From: Helicobacter cetorum
Lineage (GTDB): Bacteria > Campylobacterota > Campylobacteria > Campylobacterales > UBA6016
Direction of reading: 5' to 3'
Length of the DNA: 64,000 nt
Assembly (NCBI GenBank): GCA_022729705.1
Contig: DZAX01000001.1
Span: 94,942 to 158,941, forward strand
The notes beneath the pieces were generated by a model, which was not told where the DNA came from, made no database searches, and saw only the letters and a program-made list of their open reading frames with translations. The translations under genes and the position numbers were made by a program. Of the stretch, positions 39,968-52,410 are shown one piece after another. The number at the start of each line of letters is the position of its first letter. Within the stretch, counting starts at the first letter, position 1.

Positions 39968-40219
39968 ATGGCTCTAATTATAACCGATGAGTGCATAGCG
40001 TGCGACGCATGCGTAGATGAGTGTCCAAATGAGGCGATAAGCGAAGGCGATCCAATATATATAATAGACCCAGACGGATGTACGGAGTGTGTTGGTCACT
40101 ATGACGAACCGGCGTGCGTGGCCGTATGTCCGGTAGACTGTATTAAGCTTGATGCGGACAATCAAGAGACTTTAGAAGAGTTAAAATTTAAGTTTAAACA
40201 TCTACAGAATAAACTCTAA
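39968..40219 (+). CDS. 2[4Fe-4S] ferredoxin (YfhL-like)
   Basis: CIACDACVDECPNEAI and CTECVGHYDEPACVAVCPVDCI. Confidence 0.92.
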   Translation: MALIITDECIACDACVDECPNEAISEGDPIYIIDPDGCTECVGHYDEPACVAVCPVDCIKLDADNQETLEELKFKFKHLQNKL

Positions 40220-40222
40220 TTT

Positions 40223-41689
40223 ATGGCGAGAATAACCGCCGTAATAGACATCGGCTCAAATTCTGCTAGAATGGTAGTCTTTGAAAGGACTAGCAGGTTT
40301 GGCTTTCATCTACTAAAAGAGATAAAATCAAAAGTTAGAATATCGGAGGGCGCCTACGAAAATGGCGGCGCTCTTCAGCCTGAGGCTATAGAGAGGGCTC
40401 TTCACGCTCTTTTAGAGTTTTTGTCGATTGTAAAAGCGCATAAAACGAGAAAAATACTTTGTGTGGCTACATCTGCGGTTAGAGACGCTCCAAATAAATC
40501 AGAATTTTTAGCTTTAGTCAAAAAAGAGACCGGACTTTCCATTAAGGTGATAGACGGACCAAAAGAGGCGTATTTTGGAGCCTTGTCGGCTCTCAATATG
40601 CTCAAGATAGAAGATGGAATAACGGTTGATATAGGCGGCGGCTCTACAGAGATGGCTCTTATCAAAAATGGTAAGATAGAAGATCTTATATCTTTAAATC
40701 TTGGCACCGTAAGGCTAAAAGAGCTTGTATTTGATAAAAAACTCCCGCTTGAAGAAGCGGTAAAATTTGTTAATGTAGAATTATCAAGAGTTCCCGCACA
40801 TTTTAAAAGTAAAACAATCATAGGTATAGGCGGCACAAATAGGGCTTTAGCAAACGCCATTATGGAGATTGAGAACTATCCTATAGACACGCTTCACGGC
40901 TTTGAGTTTTCTCTTAGCGGTCGGCTTGATTTTTTTGATGAAATTATCTCCTCAAAAGTTCAAAAGCTCAAAAACTTTAGAATTAAACCGGATAGATATG
41001 ATGTTATCAGAGAAGGAGTTTTGATTATCCGCTCCGTAATAAGTATTGTGAAAGCTGAGAAAATGATTGCAAGCGGGGTTGGCGTAAGGGAGGGTGTATT
41101 TTTATCAGACCTTTTGAGAAACCAAGGCGGCAAATTTCCAAAAAACTTTAGCCCAAGCCTTAGAAGCTTGGTCGATAGATTTTCTCTTTTAGACGACTCT
41201 TCAAGACGTATAAATACTATCTCAAAAGCTCTTTTTAAAGTCTTACAACCTGTCCACAAGCTTGACGATAGTGAGTTGTTTTATTTGGATACAGCGGCAA
41301 AGCTCCTTAATATAGGGATTTGTCTAAACTTCTATAGCCACAGATACCACAGTCATTATCTAATACTAAACAACCTTGATTACGGCTTTACTCACTTAGA
41401 TAAGTTGCTTATATCTTCAATCGTAAAATATCACGGCAAAAAATTTGCAGGATTAGACGACGACGTATTTTTTGACACCTTAAAACCGCATGAAGAGAAA
41501 ATTAAATGGTTAACATCGATTATCTCCATTGCCGAAGCCCTCGCCGTCGATAGGTCTGAGGCAAAGATAGAGTTTTTATTCGAAAAAAATACTATAGTTA
41601 TAAAAAGTGAAAAAAGACTCTATCTCGCGGAAGAAAAACTAAAAGCCTTACTTAAAGGTAACGGTCTAAATTTTAGATTTGAGACTTAA
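40223..41689 (+). CDS. ppx: Exopolyphosphatase / Ppx-GppA phosphatase with C-terminal HD-like region
   Basis: AVIDIGSNSARMVVFE; TVDIGGGSTEMALI; IGIGGTNRAL; 488 aa. Confidence 0.88.
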   Translation: MARITAVIDIGSNSARMVVFERTSRFGFHLLKEIKSKVRISEGAYENGGALQPEAIERALHALLEFLSIVKAHKTRKILCVATSAVRDAPNKSEFLALVKKETGLSIKVIDGPKEAYFGALSALNMLKIEDGITVDIGGGSTEMALIKNGKIEDLISLNLGTVRLKELVFDKKLPLEEAVKFVNVELSRVPAHFKSKTIIGIGGTNRALANAIMEIENYPIDTLHGFEFSLSGRLDFFDEIISSKVQKLKNFRIKPDRYDVIREGVLIIRSVISIVKAEKMIASGVGVREGVFLSDLLRNQGGKFPKNFSPSLRSLVDRFSLLDDSSRRINTISKALFKVLQPVHKLDDSELFYLDTAAKLLNIGICLNFYSHRYHSHYLILNNLDYGFTHLDKLLISSIVKYHGKKFAGLDDDVFFDTLKPHEEKIKWLTSIISIAEALAVDRSEAKIEFLFEKNTIVIKSEKRLYLAEEKLKALLKGNGLNFRFET

Positions 41690-41706
41690 GCTTATACTCT
41701 CTCTTC

Positions 41707-41792
41707 TGTCGGCAATGGGGGGGGTGCAAGGGATATTTATGTCCTTTGCCGCCAATGCCGGCTTTGCTCGTATTGACGTAATAGTGTTAAAA
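41707..41792 (+). repeat. Mosaic multi-hairpin intergenic element, truncated copy
   Basis: ctgtcggcaatggggggggtgcaagggatatttatgtcctttgccgccaatgccggctttgctcgtattgacg, homologous to 39853-39933; overlaps the bamA stop region. Confidence 0.72.
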
Positions 41793-44000
41793 TCTAGTCC
41801 CTATCGTAAACTCGATATTTGATGTCTTATCGCCTGTTTTTTGATTTAGCGGTTTTGCGTAGATAATTTGTATAGGACCCATAGGTGAAAACCACTCAAG
41901 AGCCACGCCCGTTCCCATTCTTGTATTATCTGTGATACTTGAGCTTCCTATCATGCCGTAGTCAAAGAAAAACGAACATCTCATTTTTGCCTCAGTAATA
42001 AGCGGCAAGCTAAGCTCTATACTATTTGAAAATGTCTTTGTGTCGCCAAGCAGATAGTCTTGCGAGTCTTTTGCTCCGATGGAGCTTGATTGATACCCTC
42101 TTACCGATGACAAGCCGCCCATATAAAGCTTACTTCCTCTGGCTATCTGTTTGTCGTTAAATATCCAGCCAAGTCTCGCTTTGTATCTCAAGATGGCGTC
42201 ATAATCTATCAAATCCTCAAAACCATAGTAATATCCAAATTTGCTAAAGCTTTTTACATACTTCTCTTTGCCGCCAATACCCGCATACTCTAGGCTTGTT
42301 GAGGCGTTAAAACCTTTTCTTGGTGTATAGTAGTCATCGGTATTGTCGTAGCTTAAAAATGGGGTTACTGATGACTTTGTCGTGTTTTCCAAATCTTGAG
42401 GTCTTGTGATATTGGTTGAAATCTCCGAGTATTGAATGGTGTTGTACTGATATGAGGCGCCGCCGGATAAGTATCTAGTAAGCTGTTTACCCGTTGTTAC
42501 GCTTGCTCCTTTTGTCTCTTCTGTGTAGTCATAAGAGATATATTTCCTTGAAAATATATTGCCCCCAAGCGAATATTTTCCATCCCTAAGGTGCGGGTTA
42601 AAAAGAGATATATCAAAATTTGACTGCTTACCTGATAGTTCGACGTTAAAGCCTAGGTTTAGACCGCTGCCAAATATGTTTTTGTCGTTAATTCCGGCGT
42701 TAAAGATTAGACCGTCATAAGAGCCGTAGCCACCGCCTACAAGCACATTTCCGGTTGGAGCTTCTTTGACTTTTACGATAATATCCATTTTTTCTACCGA
42801 GACTCTTTTTTCATCTACGGTTACGTCTTCAAAAAATCCTGTTCGCTTAAGAGTGTTTTTTGAGTCTGTCATGTCTGTAAGGCTATACAAATCGCCGGGA
42901 GCCAAATACATATCCCTTCTTATGACGCTATCTAAAGTTCTATTATTTCCTGAGATAATAACATTGTTAATAAATACTTTTTGCCCCGGTTCCACCATAA
43001 AAACTACAGACGTTGTGTGTGTTTTTTCATCTTTTATAAAATCAGGCGTTACTCTTGTAAAAGCGTAGCCTTTATCGGATACTTTGTATTTGATAAACTC
43101 CATATCTTTTCTTAGTTTATCAACGTTAAATACGGCGCCTTTTTTAAGTTTTAGCTCCGCTAAAAGCTCTTTTTCATCTACTACCTGCTCTTTTTGCTCG
43201 ATTTTTATTTCTGAGATTTTATACGCTTCGCCCTCTGAAATTTTGTAATCAAGCGTAGCTGTGTAGGTATTAAAATCAGCACTCAAAAAAGGTTCGCTAA
43301 CCGTTGCGTCCAAAAAGCCGTTTTGCCTATAAACGTCTTTAATTCTAGCTCCGTCCATACTAAGCTCGTCTAGTTTTAGCTTACCGTCGTTTCTTCCCCA
43401 TAGCCACCCCATCCACTCTTTCTCTTGATTGGCGGCTTGCGAGAGGGCTTTTCTTTTTTTGATTTTTTTGATTCCAAGTGCGTTTAGCTTTTCGATATAT
43501 ATCTTCTCGCCCTTGTTGATAATATATGTGAGTGCTACCGCTTGCCCGTCGTTTAGCTCTTTTTTGTCTGTTTCGATGACGGTGTTAAAGTAGCCCTCGG
43601 ACTCTATATGTTCTATAATAGCTTTTTTGCTTTTTTCAACTCTGTCTTCGTCAAAACTATCGCCTTTTTTTACGCCCAAATTGCTCATATATTTTTCTAT
43701 ATCACCCTCAGATTCTCCGGCAAACTCTATTTTTGCGACTATTGGTTTTTCTTTAAAGCGGTACGTCAAGATTCCGTCTTGTTCGTCAACCCAAATATCC
43801 TCAAAGTATCCTTGCGAGTAAAAGTTTAGTATCGATTTACCAATTCTGTCGTAGCTAAATTGATCGCCTTTGCGCACGCCGCTAAGCTCTTCCGCCATCA
43901 TCGGCGATATTCTGGAAAGCCCTTCGTATTTCACGTCTTTTATCGTTAACGCATAGCTTGCAACGCCTGCCGCCAACATAATTGCGGAGAATTTTTTCAA
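41787..44000 (-). CDS. bamA: Outer membrane protein assembly factor BamA
   Basis: POTRA repeats; RNTGFFEDVTVDE-type motifs; barrel GGLSSVRGYQSSSIG; C-terminal FTIGTRF. Confidence 0.93.
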   Translation of the reverse strand: MKKFSAIMLAAGVASYALTIKDVKYEGLSRISPMMAEELSGVRKGDQFSYDRIGKSILNFYSQGYFEDIWVDEQDGILTYRFKEKPIVAKIEFAGESEGDIEKYMSNLGVKKGDSFDEDRVEKSKKAIIEHIESEGYFNTVIETDKKELNDGQAVALTYIINKGEKIYIEKLNALGIKKIKKRKALSQAANQEKEWMGWLWGRNDGKLKLDELSMDGARIKDVYRQNGFLDATVSEPFLSADFNTYTATLDYKISEGEAYKISEIKIEQKEQVVDEKELLAELKLKKGAVFNVDKLRKDMEFIKYKVSDKGYAFTRVTPDFIKDEKTHTTSVVFMVEPGQKVFINNVIISGNNRTLDSVIRRDMYLAPGDLYSLTDMTDSKNTLKRTGFFEDVTVDEKRVSVEKMDIIVKVKEAPTGNVLVGGGYGSYDGLIFNAGINDKNIFGSGLNLGFNVELSGKQSNFDISLFNPHLRDGKYSLGGNIFSRKYISYDYTEETKGASVTTGKQLTRYLSGGASYQYNTIQYSEISTNITRPQDLENTTKSSVTPFLSYDNTDDYYTPRKGFNASTSLEYAGIGGKEKYVKSFSKFGYYYGFEDLIDYDAILRYKARLGWIFNDKQIARGSKLYMGGLSSVRGYQSSSIGAKDSQDYLLGDTKTFSNSIELSLPLITEAKMRCSFFFDYGMIGSSSITDNTRMGTGVALEWFSPMGPIQIIYAKPLNQKTGDKTSNIEFTIGTRF

Positions 44001-44067
44001 TGTTAAACCTTTTAAAAAGCGCTTGATTTTAGTTGATTTTAACCTTTTTTGTTTTAAATCCTTGACT

Positions 44068-44076
44068 TGATATAAT
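44068..44076 (+). promoter_or_regulatory. Extended -10 promoter element upstream of tyrA
   Basis: TGaTATAAT about 14 bp upstream of the ATG at 44090; leader would be very short. Confidence 0.45.
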
Positions 44077-44089
44077 TTTACTTAAAAAC

Positions 44090-44929
44090 GTGGTGCGAAT
44101 GGAAATAGCTATTGTAGGTTTGGGGCTAATGGGCGGCTCTATGGGGCTTGCGTTAAAAAAAATCTCGCCCATATATAGGGTGTACGGTTGCGATAACAAT
44201 GAAGAGCACTCAAAAAAAGCGTTAGAGCTTTTTTTGGTTGACGAGATAGTTGATTTAAGCGAAGCTTTTACAAAAGATATTATCGTATTGGCGACTCCGG
44301 TTGATGTGTGCATAAAAATATTAAACGATTTTAGACCGACAAACGAGTTTCAAACTATTATTGATTTGGGAAGCACAAAAGAGAAGATTTCAAACGCCAT
44401 AAAAGCGGATATACGCAAAAACTTTGTAGCCGCTCACCCGATGACCGGTACTGAGTATAGCGGACCAAAAGCCGCCAAAGAGGGGCTTTATAAGGGTGCT
44501 ACGGTTGTTCTTTGCGATTTGCAAAAAAGCGGAACGTATCAGGCGGATATTGCAAAAAGCATTTTTGATGCTCTTGGTATGAAAATTATAGAGATGGATT
44601 CAAATACGCACGACGCACATGCGGCGCACATAAGCCATCTACCTCACATAATCAGTTTTTCACTAGCGGGTGCTGTGCTTTCAAAAGAGAATCCACAAGA
44701 TATTCTCTCAATGGCGGCGGGCGGTTTTCGCGATATGAGCCGCTTAGCAAAGAGTAGACCGGACTTGTGGACGCAGATATTTAGGCAAAACAAAGCAAAT
44801 CTGCTTGAATCAATGGAGCTTTTTTTGCAAAATCTAGGCGAATTAAAATCTATGATAGAGTCTGAAAATTGGTCAGAGCTTGAAAAAAAGCTAGAAAAAG
44901 CAAACGAATTATATTTAATTTTTAAGTGA
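44090..44929 (+). CDS. tyrA: Prephenate dehydrogenase
   Basis: [45 protein letters not shown]. Confidence 0.9.
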   Translation: MVRMEIAIVGLGLMGGSMGLALKKISPIYRVYGCDNNEEHSKKALELFLVDEIVDLSEAFTKDIIVLATPVDVCIKILNDFRPTNEFQTIIDLGSTKEKISNAIKADIRKNFVAAHPMTGTEYSGPKAAKEGLYKGATVVLCDLQKSGTYQADIAKSIFDALGMKIIEMDSNTHDAHAAHISHLPHIISFSLAGAVLSKENPQDILSMAAGGFRDMSRLAKSRPDLWTQIFRQNKANLLESMELFLQNLGELKSMIESENWSELEKKLEKANELYLIFK

Positions 44930-44936
44930 GAAAAGC

Positions 44937-45812
44937 ATGAGACACCTTTTGACGACTACGGATTTTGATTATGACGAAGTAGGGGGGATACTGGCTAGGG
45001 CGGCTACGTTTTTGGAGGCGAAAGAGGATGAAAAAAAGCATACAGGCAAGCTTTTGATTAATATCTTTTTTGAAAACTCCACAAGAACAAGAAGCTCTTT
45101 TGAAGTTGCGGCAAAGAGGCTAGGGCTTGATGTGGTAAACCTAGACGTTGGCGCCAGCTCTACAAGCAAGGGCGAGACGCTTTACGATACGGCGGCAAAT
45201 CTTGACGTAATGGGACCATCCATCATAGTAGTCCGCCACAAAAGCTCCGGCGTGCCGCAAATACTCTCCAAATACGTCTCATGCTCCATCGTAAACGGCG
45301 GCGACGGCTCTCATGCGCACCCGACGCAAGCTCTTTTGGATCTCTTTACGCTAAGGGCAAATCTTGGCGAGTTAAAGGGCAAAAAAGTGGTAATAGTCGG
45401 CGACGTCAAAAACTCAAGGGTCGCAAACTCCAATATAGAGCTACTGACGAGATTTGGCGTAGAGGTCGTCTTGGCTGCTCCGCCTCACTTTATGCCAAAA
45501 ACGGAGCTTAAAAAAACATACAATCTCAAAGAGGCGATTGAGGGGGCAGACGCTATTATGAGCCTTCGCACGCAAACAGAGAGGCATGAGACGGTTAGTT
45601 ATGCGAGTCTCAAAGATTATGCGTCTGATTTTTGCATCACCGAGGAGCTTATAGAGGGCAGAGATATTATCGTGCTTCACCCGGGACCCGTGCATAGAAA
45701 TATCGACATAACGGACGGCGTACTGGCTGATTCTAGGTGTAAAGTATTGGAGCAGGTGCGAAACGGAGTCGCTATTAGAATGGCGGTTATAGAAAAACTA
45801 ATTAACGGATGA
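44937..45812 (+). CDS. pyrB: Aspartate carbamoyltransferase catalytic subunit
   Basis: [43 protein letters not shown]. Confidence 0.95.
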   Translation: MRHLLTTTDFDYDEVGGILARAATFLEAKEDEKKHTGKLLINIFFENSTRTRSSFEVAAKRLGLDVVNLDVGASSTSKGETLYDTAANLDVMGPSIIVVRHKSSGVPQILSKYVSCSIVNGGDGSHAHPTQALLDLFTLRANLGELKGKKVVIVGDVKNSRVANSNIELLTRFGVEVVLAAPPHFMPKTELKKTYNLKEAIEGADAIMSLRTQTERHETVSYASLKDYASDFCITEELIEGRDIIVLHPGPVHRNIDITDGVLADSRCKVLEQVRNGVAIRMAVIEKLING

Positions 45813-46750
45813 GGGAGAGGATAAACTCTCTTGCAGGCTCTAAAACACCGTTTTTGTTTTGCCTTGACTATGAGGCTAAAGACGGTTTTGTGTATCCGCT
45901 AGAGTCTTTGCCTGACAATATTGCTTTTGAGATAGGCGGACGCCGTCACGGACGAGTTAGCCTAAAACAAACCCCAAAAATAGTAGCCAAAACTCCGATA
46001 AGCGCCAAAAACTACGCCTCAAAAATAACCGCCATAAAAGAAAAAATAGCAAAAGGCGACGTCTATATGGCAAACCTCACAGCCCCGACATTCATTGAAC
46101 TTGTCGGCGACTTGGAGGATGTTTTTTGCGCCTCTAAGGCTTATTTTAAACTGCTTGTAAAAGATAGGTTTGTCGTCTCATCGCCTGAGGCGTTTGTGCG
46201 AGTGGAAGAGGGCAAAATCTTTACTTATCCGATGAAAGGCACAGCCGCATTTATTGACGAAACAAGTGCGCAAACTCTACTTAATAGTCAAAAAGAGTTA
46301 GCCGAACATACGATGACCGTGGATTTGCTCCGAAACGACCTCTCAATCGTCGGCGAGCGCGTGAAAGTTGATAAGTTTCGCTATCCGCTTATGATAGAGG
46401 CAAACGGGCAAAAGCTGATACAAACGGTCTCAGAGATTAGCGCCGATTTGCCGCTTGATTTTATGCTTGGCGACACTATTTTTGCGCTTTTGCCGGCGGG
46501 TTCTATCACGGGGACGCCAAAGAAAAAGTGTGTTGAAGCGCTAAAGAGTATCGAGGGGTACGATAGAGGGTTTTTTTGTGGTGTGTTTGGGTATTTTGAC
46601 GGAAAAAGTATGCAAAGCGCCGTATCAATCAGGTATATCGAAAAAACAGAAGAGGGCTACGTCTACAAAAGCGGCGGCGGAATCACATACGATAGCGACG
46701 CAAATGCCGAATATGCGGAGATGCTACAAAAGGTCTACCTTGCTTTTTGA
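45809..46750 (+). CDS. pabB: Aminodeoxychorismate synthase component I-like
   Basis: [69 protein letters not shown]. Confidence 0.9.
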   Translation: MRERINSLAGSKTPFLFCLDYEAKDGFVYPLESLPDNIAFEIGGRRHGRVSLKQTPKIVAKTPISAKNYASKITAIKEKIAKGDVYMANLTAPTFIELVGDLEDVFCASKAYFKLLVKDRFVVSSPEAFVRVEEGKIFTYPMKGTAAFIDETSAQTLLNSQKELAEHTMTVDLLRNDLSIVGERVKVDKFRYPLMIEANGQKLIQTVSEISADLPLDFMLGDTIFALLPAGSITGTPKKKCVEALKSIEGYDRGFFCGVFGYFDGKSMQSAVSIRYIEKTEEGYVYKSGGGITYDSDANAEYAEMLQKVYLAF

Positions 46751-47390
46751 GACTATTCTTTGCAAAGACGGGGCGGCGCAAAATTTGGAGTATCACGAAA
46801 GACGGATGCTTGAGTCAAGCGGCAAAAAGTTTGACCTCTCTTTTTTGCGTCCGCCGATTAGTGCTTTATGGCGTTGTAAACTTATTTATGCCGAAACCAT
46901 CATATCCGTAGAGTTTACGCCATATATCAAATGCGAGATAAAAAGCCTGACGCTTATCAAATCAAATATAAGCTATTCAAGTAAGTTTGTCGACAGAAAA
47001 GAACTCGACGCGCTATTTGAGGCGAGGGGGGCGGGCGATGATACGCTAATCGTCAAAAATGGACTCATTACAGATACGACAATCGCCAATGTCGCTTTTT
47101 TAAGTGAAGGCGATATATGGCTAACGCCAAAAACACCGCTTCTGAAAGGAACGATGAGGGCGAAGCTATTGGCGGATGGGTTTTTGGAGGAAGCGGACAT
47201 AGAGATAAAAGATTTACCGTCATTTAAAATGGCGGCTATAATGAATGCTCTTAGGGGGTTTGAGGTTTTGGGATATTATGCTAGAACGCCCGGCGTATAC
47301 AACGCCAAAGCAATTTTTCTCATTTTTTCTCCCCCAAAGCCCAATAATACGGCTTCCTATGATGATTTGCTACAGATAATATCAGGATAG
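46740..47390 (+). CDS. pabC: Aminodeoxychorismate lyase-like (class IV aminotransferase)
   Basis: Likely TTG start at 46740 ([24 protein letters not shown]), in frame with ORF 46578-47390; DDTLIVKNGLITDTTIANVAF; TPLLKGTMRAKL. Confidence 0.8.
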   Translation: MLFETILCKDGAAQNLEYHERRMLESSGKKFDLSFLRPPISALWRCKLIYAETIISVEFTPYIKCEIKSLTLIKSNISYSSKFVDRKELDALFEARGAGDDTLIVKNGLITDTTIANVAFLSEGDIWLTPKTPLLKGTMRAKLLADGFLEEADIEIKDLPSFKMAAIMNALRGFEVLGYYARTPGVYNAKAIFLIFSPPKPNNTASYDDLLQIISG

Positions 47391-47616
47391 TATCCTCTGT
47401 TGTCGTATAAAATAGATTGTATGGGAATCTATGAAGTACACATTTTCTGATATTGTCTCTGGCTATCGGATATAGTTTTGGAAATCGGATAATTCTATCC
47501 ACGGTTTCTTTAATGTCTTGTTTAAATCTATCGCCTAGGTTTTCCTGCTGGAGGTTGTAGTACTCTTTTGCATCTTCCATCTTTCGAAAATGCAAACTCT
47601 GTAAAATTGGCTTCAA
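47320..47616 (-). CDS. parE: ParE-like type II toxin
   Basis: DAKEYYNLQQENLGDRFKQDIKETVDRIIRFPKLYP...CVLHRFPYNLFYTTTEDTILILSVANHHRKPYYW; overlaps the antitoxin gene. Confidence 0.85.
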   Translation of the reverse strand: MKPILQSLHFRKMEDAKEYYNLQQENLGDRFKQDIKETVDRIIRFPKLYPIARDNIRKCVLHRFPYNLFYTTTEDTILILSVANHHRKPYYWALGEKK

Positions 47617-47816
47617 GCACCAAATACTTCGTTATATGAGAGAGTTTTTAGGCTACCACTTCGATACGCTTTTGCTCTTTTGATGGACTCTACTATCCAC
47701 TGCTCGTCTATCTCACCATCTGGCTTGTCGAGGCTTTGGACTAGATTTTCTATCACTATATATCTATCTTGCGGTTTTAGATGTAGTGCTTCTGAGATTA
47801 TTTCATTTATGCTCAT
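47613..47816 (-). CDS. Addiction-module antitoxin partner of ParE-like toxin
   Basis: 67 aa; ALHLKPQDRYIVIENLVQSLDKPDGEIDEQWIVESIKRAKAYRSGSLKTLSYNEVF. Confidence 0.82.
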   Translation of the reverse strand: MSINEIISEALHLKPQDRYIVIENLVQSLDKPDGEIDEQWIVESIKRAKAYRSGSLKTLSYNEVFGA

Positions 47817-47884
47817 GGCTAGCTCCTTTTTTGCTTATTATATCTCAAATTAGGGCTTTATTTCGTTTTAACTACCACAAAAGA

Positions 47885-47922
47885 TGTATAATACCCCAAG
47901 AAAAACAAACAATTTTGTTTAA
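47885..47922. mobile_element. Solo IS-end fragment
   Basis: tgtataataccccaagaaaaacaaacaattttgtttaa nearly identical to the IS end at 9222-9261. Confidence 0.65.
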
Positions 47923-47946
47923 AGAAGAGTTTACTACAATCTTTAG

Positions 47947-48897
47947 ATGAAAATTAAACACTTATTTTTAAAAGTTTTTCTCTCTTTTGTCTTTGCGGGG
48001 CTCGGCGCTCTAGGTTATGTCTACGTCTACTTAAACGAATATTTGCAGGCTCCGGCTGTTATTGTAATAGAAAAAGGCTCAAATCAAAAGGCTATTGAGG
48101 CGTTAAACGAGGCGTCTATCGGTACAAATATTATTGATATAGCGGTCATTAAATATCTTGGCGGCGCAAAAAGCGGAGCTATAGCCACAAACGGCGTAAA
48201 TAGTAGAATAGAGCTTCTCAAAGCTCTTGTTGCGGGAAAGCAAAAAAACAGTGCTTTGACTTTGATACCAAGCGAAACAACGGAAGTTTTTTTGCAAAAT
48301 CTGGCAAAAAAAGAGGGGCTTAGTCTTGAAAAGTTGAAAGCCGCATATGCGAGGCAAACAAATCAACCCGAGGGCAAGCTATATCCGGAGACGTATAGTT
48401 TGCCGTTTGACGCCGATGAGGAGAAAATAATAACAGAGCTTTTTGCATATTCCAAAAAAGAGTATGCTGCGTTACAAAAAAAGTACGGCGCGACTGAAGC
48501 AGAGTTTGACGAGAAGCTAATTATTGCGTCTATTATAGAAAAAGAGGCGGTAAACCATCAGGAGATGCCGATAATCGCCTCAGTGATTTATAATCGCCTA
48601 AAAATAAATATGCCGCTTCAAATGGACGGAGCGTTAAATTATGGACTATATAGCCACCAAAAAGTAACACCTGAGCGGATTAGAACCGATGAGAGTAGTT
48701 ACAACACATACAAGTACAAAGGTCTACCGCGCTATCCGGTATGCGCGCCCTCGAGAGAGGCTATAAACGCTGCGTTTAATCCCTTAAGCACTGATTTTTT
48801 ATACTTTGTAAAGGGCGTTGACGGCAAGCATAACTTTTCAAATAGTTACACTGAACATAAAATAAACATTAGTGATGTGAAGAAAAGTAACAGATAG
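47947..48897 (+). CDS. mltG: Endolytic transglycosylase MltG
   Basis: LIIASIIEKEA; IIASVIYNRLKINMPLQMDGALNYGL; SSYNTYKYKGLPRYPVCAPSREAINAAFNP. Confidence 0.93.
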   Translation: MKIKHLFLKVFLSFVFAGLGALGYVYVYLNEYLQAPAVIVIEKGSNQKAIEALNEASIGTNIIDIAVIKYLGGAKSGAIATNGVNSRIELLKALVAGKQKNSALTLIPSETTEVFLQNLAKKEGLSLEKLKAAYARQTNQPEGKLYPETYSLPFDADEEKIITELFAYSKKEYAALQKKYGATEAEFDEKLIIASIIEKEAVNHQEMPIIASVIYNRLKINMPLQMDGALNYGLYSHQKVTPERIRTDESSYNTYKYKGLPRYPVCAPSREAINAAFNPLSTDFLYFVKGVDGKHNFSNSYTEHKINISDVKKSNR

Positions 48898-48989
48898 GCT
48901 ATTTTTAGCCTAATATGCCATTTTTTTAAAACTACTTAATCTCTATAGTATAAAAAACTGTTACAATTATACTCGCACACGCAAATTAG

Positions 48990-51233
<2,244 letters not shown>

Positions 51234-51237
51234 TTAA

Positions 51238-51266
51238 GTGCCGCTCCTTTTGGGGCGGCTTTCTAA
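51238..51266 (+). terminator. Terminator hairpin after icd
   Basis: GCCGCTCC-tttt-GGGGCGGC then TTTCT. Confidence 0.65.
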
Positions 51267-51334
51267 AACATTTTTTTGTGTAAAGTTTAATCAAATGATT
51301 TTAGATTGGACTTTAGACAAAAGATACAAACAAA

Positions 51335-51435
51335 ACCTCAACTCTCCCGCGAATGCGGGCAGCTTTAGGGGGTCGCAAGGGACATTCGTGTCCCTGCCAC
51401 AGAGGGAAGCTTCGCTTCCCTCTGTGTATAACATC
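51335..51435 (+). repeat. Mosaic multi-hairpin intergenic element, copy lacking one module
   Basis: cctcaactctCCCGCgaatGCGGGcagct...gcaaGGGACattcgtGTCCCtgc; distal stem CACAGAGGGAAGC-ttc-GCTTCCCTCTGTG replaces the stem seen at 39906-39932. Confidence 0.8.
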
Positions 51436-51454
51436 AAAATGAAAAAGGCGAAAC

Positions 51455-52408
51455 ATGAAAGGAAGAAAAGTAACGGTTGTAGGTGCTGGAAATGTTGGTT
51501 CTACTATTGCGTTTATCCTTGCTATGAACGGAGTTTGCCATGAGATTTGGATGCGCGATAATAAAGTAAACGTAGCAAAAGGCAGAGCACTTGACATGAG
51601 CCAAGCTGCGCAAGCCGGAAGAAGTCACGCCGTAGTTAGAGCGGCGGAGACTCCAAAAGATATAGCCGGTAGCGATATAGTCGTTATAACAGCGGGAAGC
51701 CCTAGAAAACCGGGTATGAGTAGAGACGACCTTTTGTTTATTAACGCAGAAATTATAAAATCTATATGTTTGGATATTAAAGAGCATGCTCCAAACTCTA
51801 TAATAATCGTTGTGTCAAACCCGCTTGATGCCATGGTTTACACAGCGGTGCGGAGTTCTGGTTTTGATAGAGACAGAGTGCTTGGAATGGCTGGAATACT
51901 TGATTCGGCGAGAATGGCTAGCTTTATCCAGCAAAAATTGGGCTATGGGGCAGGGCAGATCAGGGCTTCTGTGATGGGTGGACACGGTGATGATATGGTG
52001 CCTCTTCCTAGGTATTCGACCGTTGCGGGGGTTGGGCTTTATGACCTTTTGACGCCTGAGGAGATAGATGAGATTGTTTATCGCACAAGACATGGCGGAG
52101 CTGAGATAGTGGAGCTATTGCAAACCGGTTCGGCGTACTACGCTCCCGCAAAAGCTACGGCTATGATGGTTGAGTCTATCATGAGAGACACCAAGCAGAT
52201 TCACCCTTGCGCCGTTATGATGAACGGCGAATACGGCTACAACAATATCGTAAGCGGCGTGCCAATCATGATAGGTGCAAAAGGCGTTGAAAAGGTGATA
52301 GAGGTCAATCTAAACGACGATGAAAAAGCGGCGTTTGGTCGTTCGGTGGCAAGTGTGCAAACGTTGGTTGACAAGTTAGAAAACGCAAACTTCTTTGGGG
52401 GGCTATAA
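51455..52408 (+). CDS. mdh: Malate dehydrogenase
   Basis: [87 protein letters not shown]. Confidence 0.95.
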   Translation: MKGRKVTVVGAGNVGSTIAFILAMNGVCHEIWMRDNKVNVAKGRALDMSQAAQAGRSHAVVRAAETPKDIAGSDIVVITAGSPRKPGMSRDDLLFINAEIIKSICLDIKEHAPNSIIIVVSNPLDAMVYTAVRSSGFDRDRVLGMAGILDSARMASFIQQKLGYGAGQIRASVMGGHGDDMVPLPRYSTVAGVGLYDLLTPEEIDEIVYRTRHGGAEIVELLQTGSAYYAPAKATAMMVESIMRDTKQIHPCAVMMNGEYGYNNIVSGVPIMIGAKGVEKVIEVNLNDDEKAAFGRSVASVQTLVDKLENANFFGGL

Positions 52409-52410
52409 AA

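Noticed and set aside
46578-46739. N-terminal extension of the pabC ORF in the ORF track
   Set aside because: Lies entirely inside pabB in another frame and has no PabC-like sequence; the TTG at 46740 is a better start.
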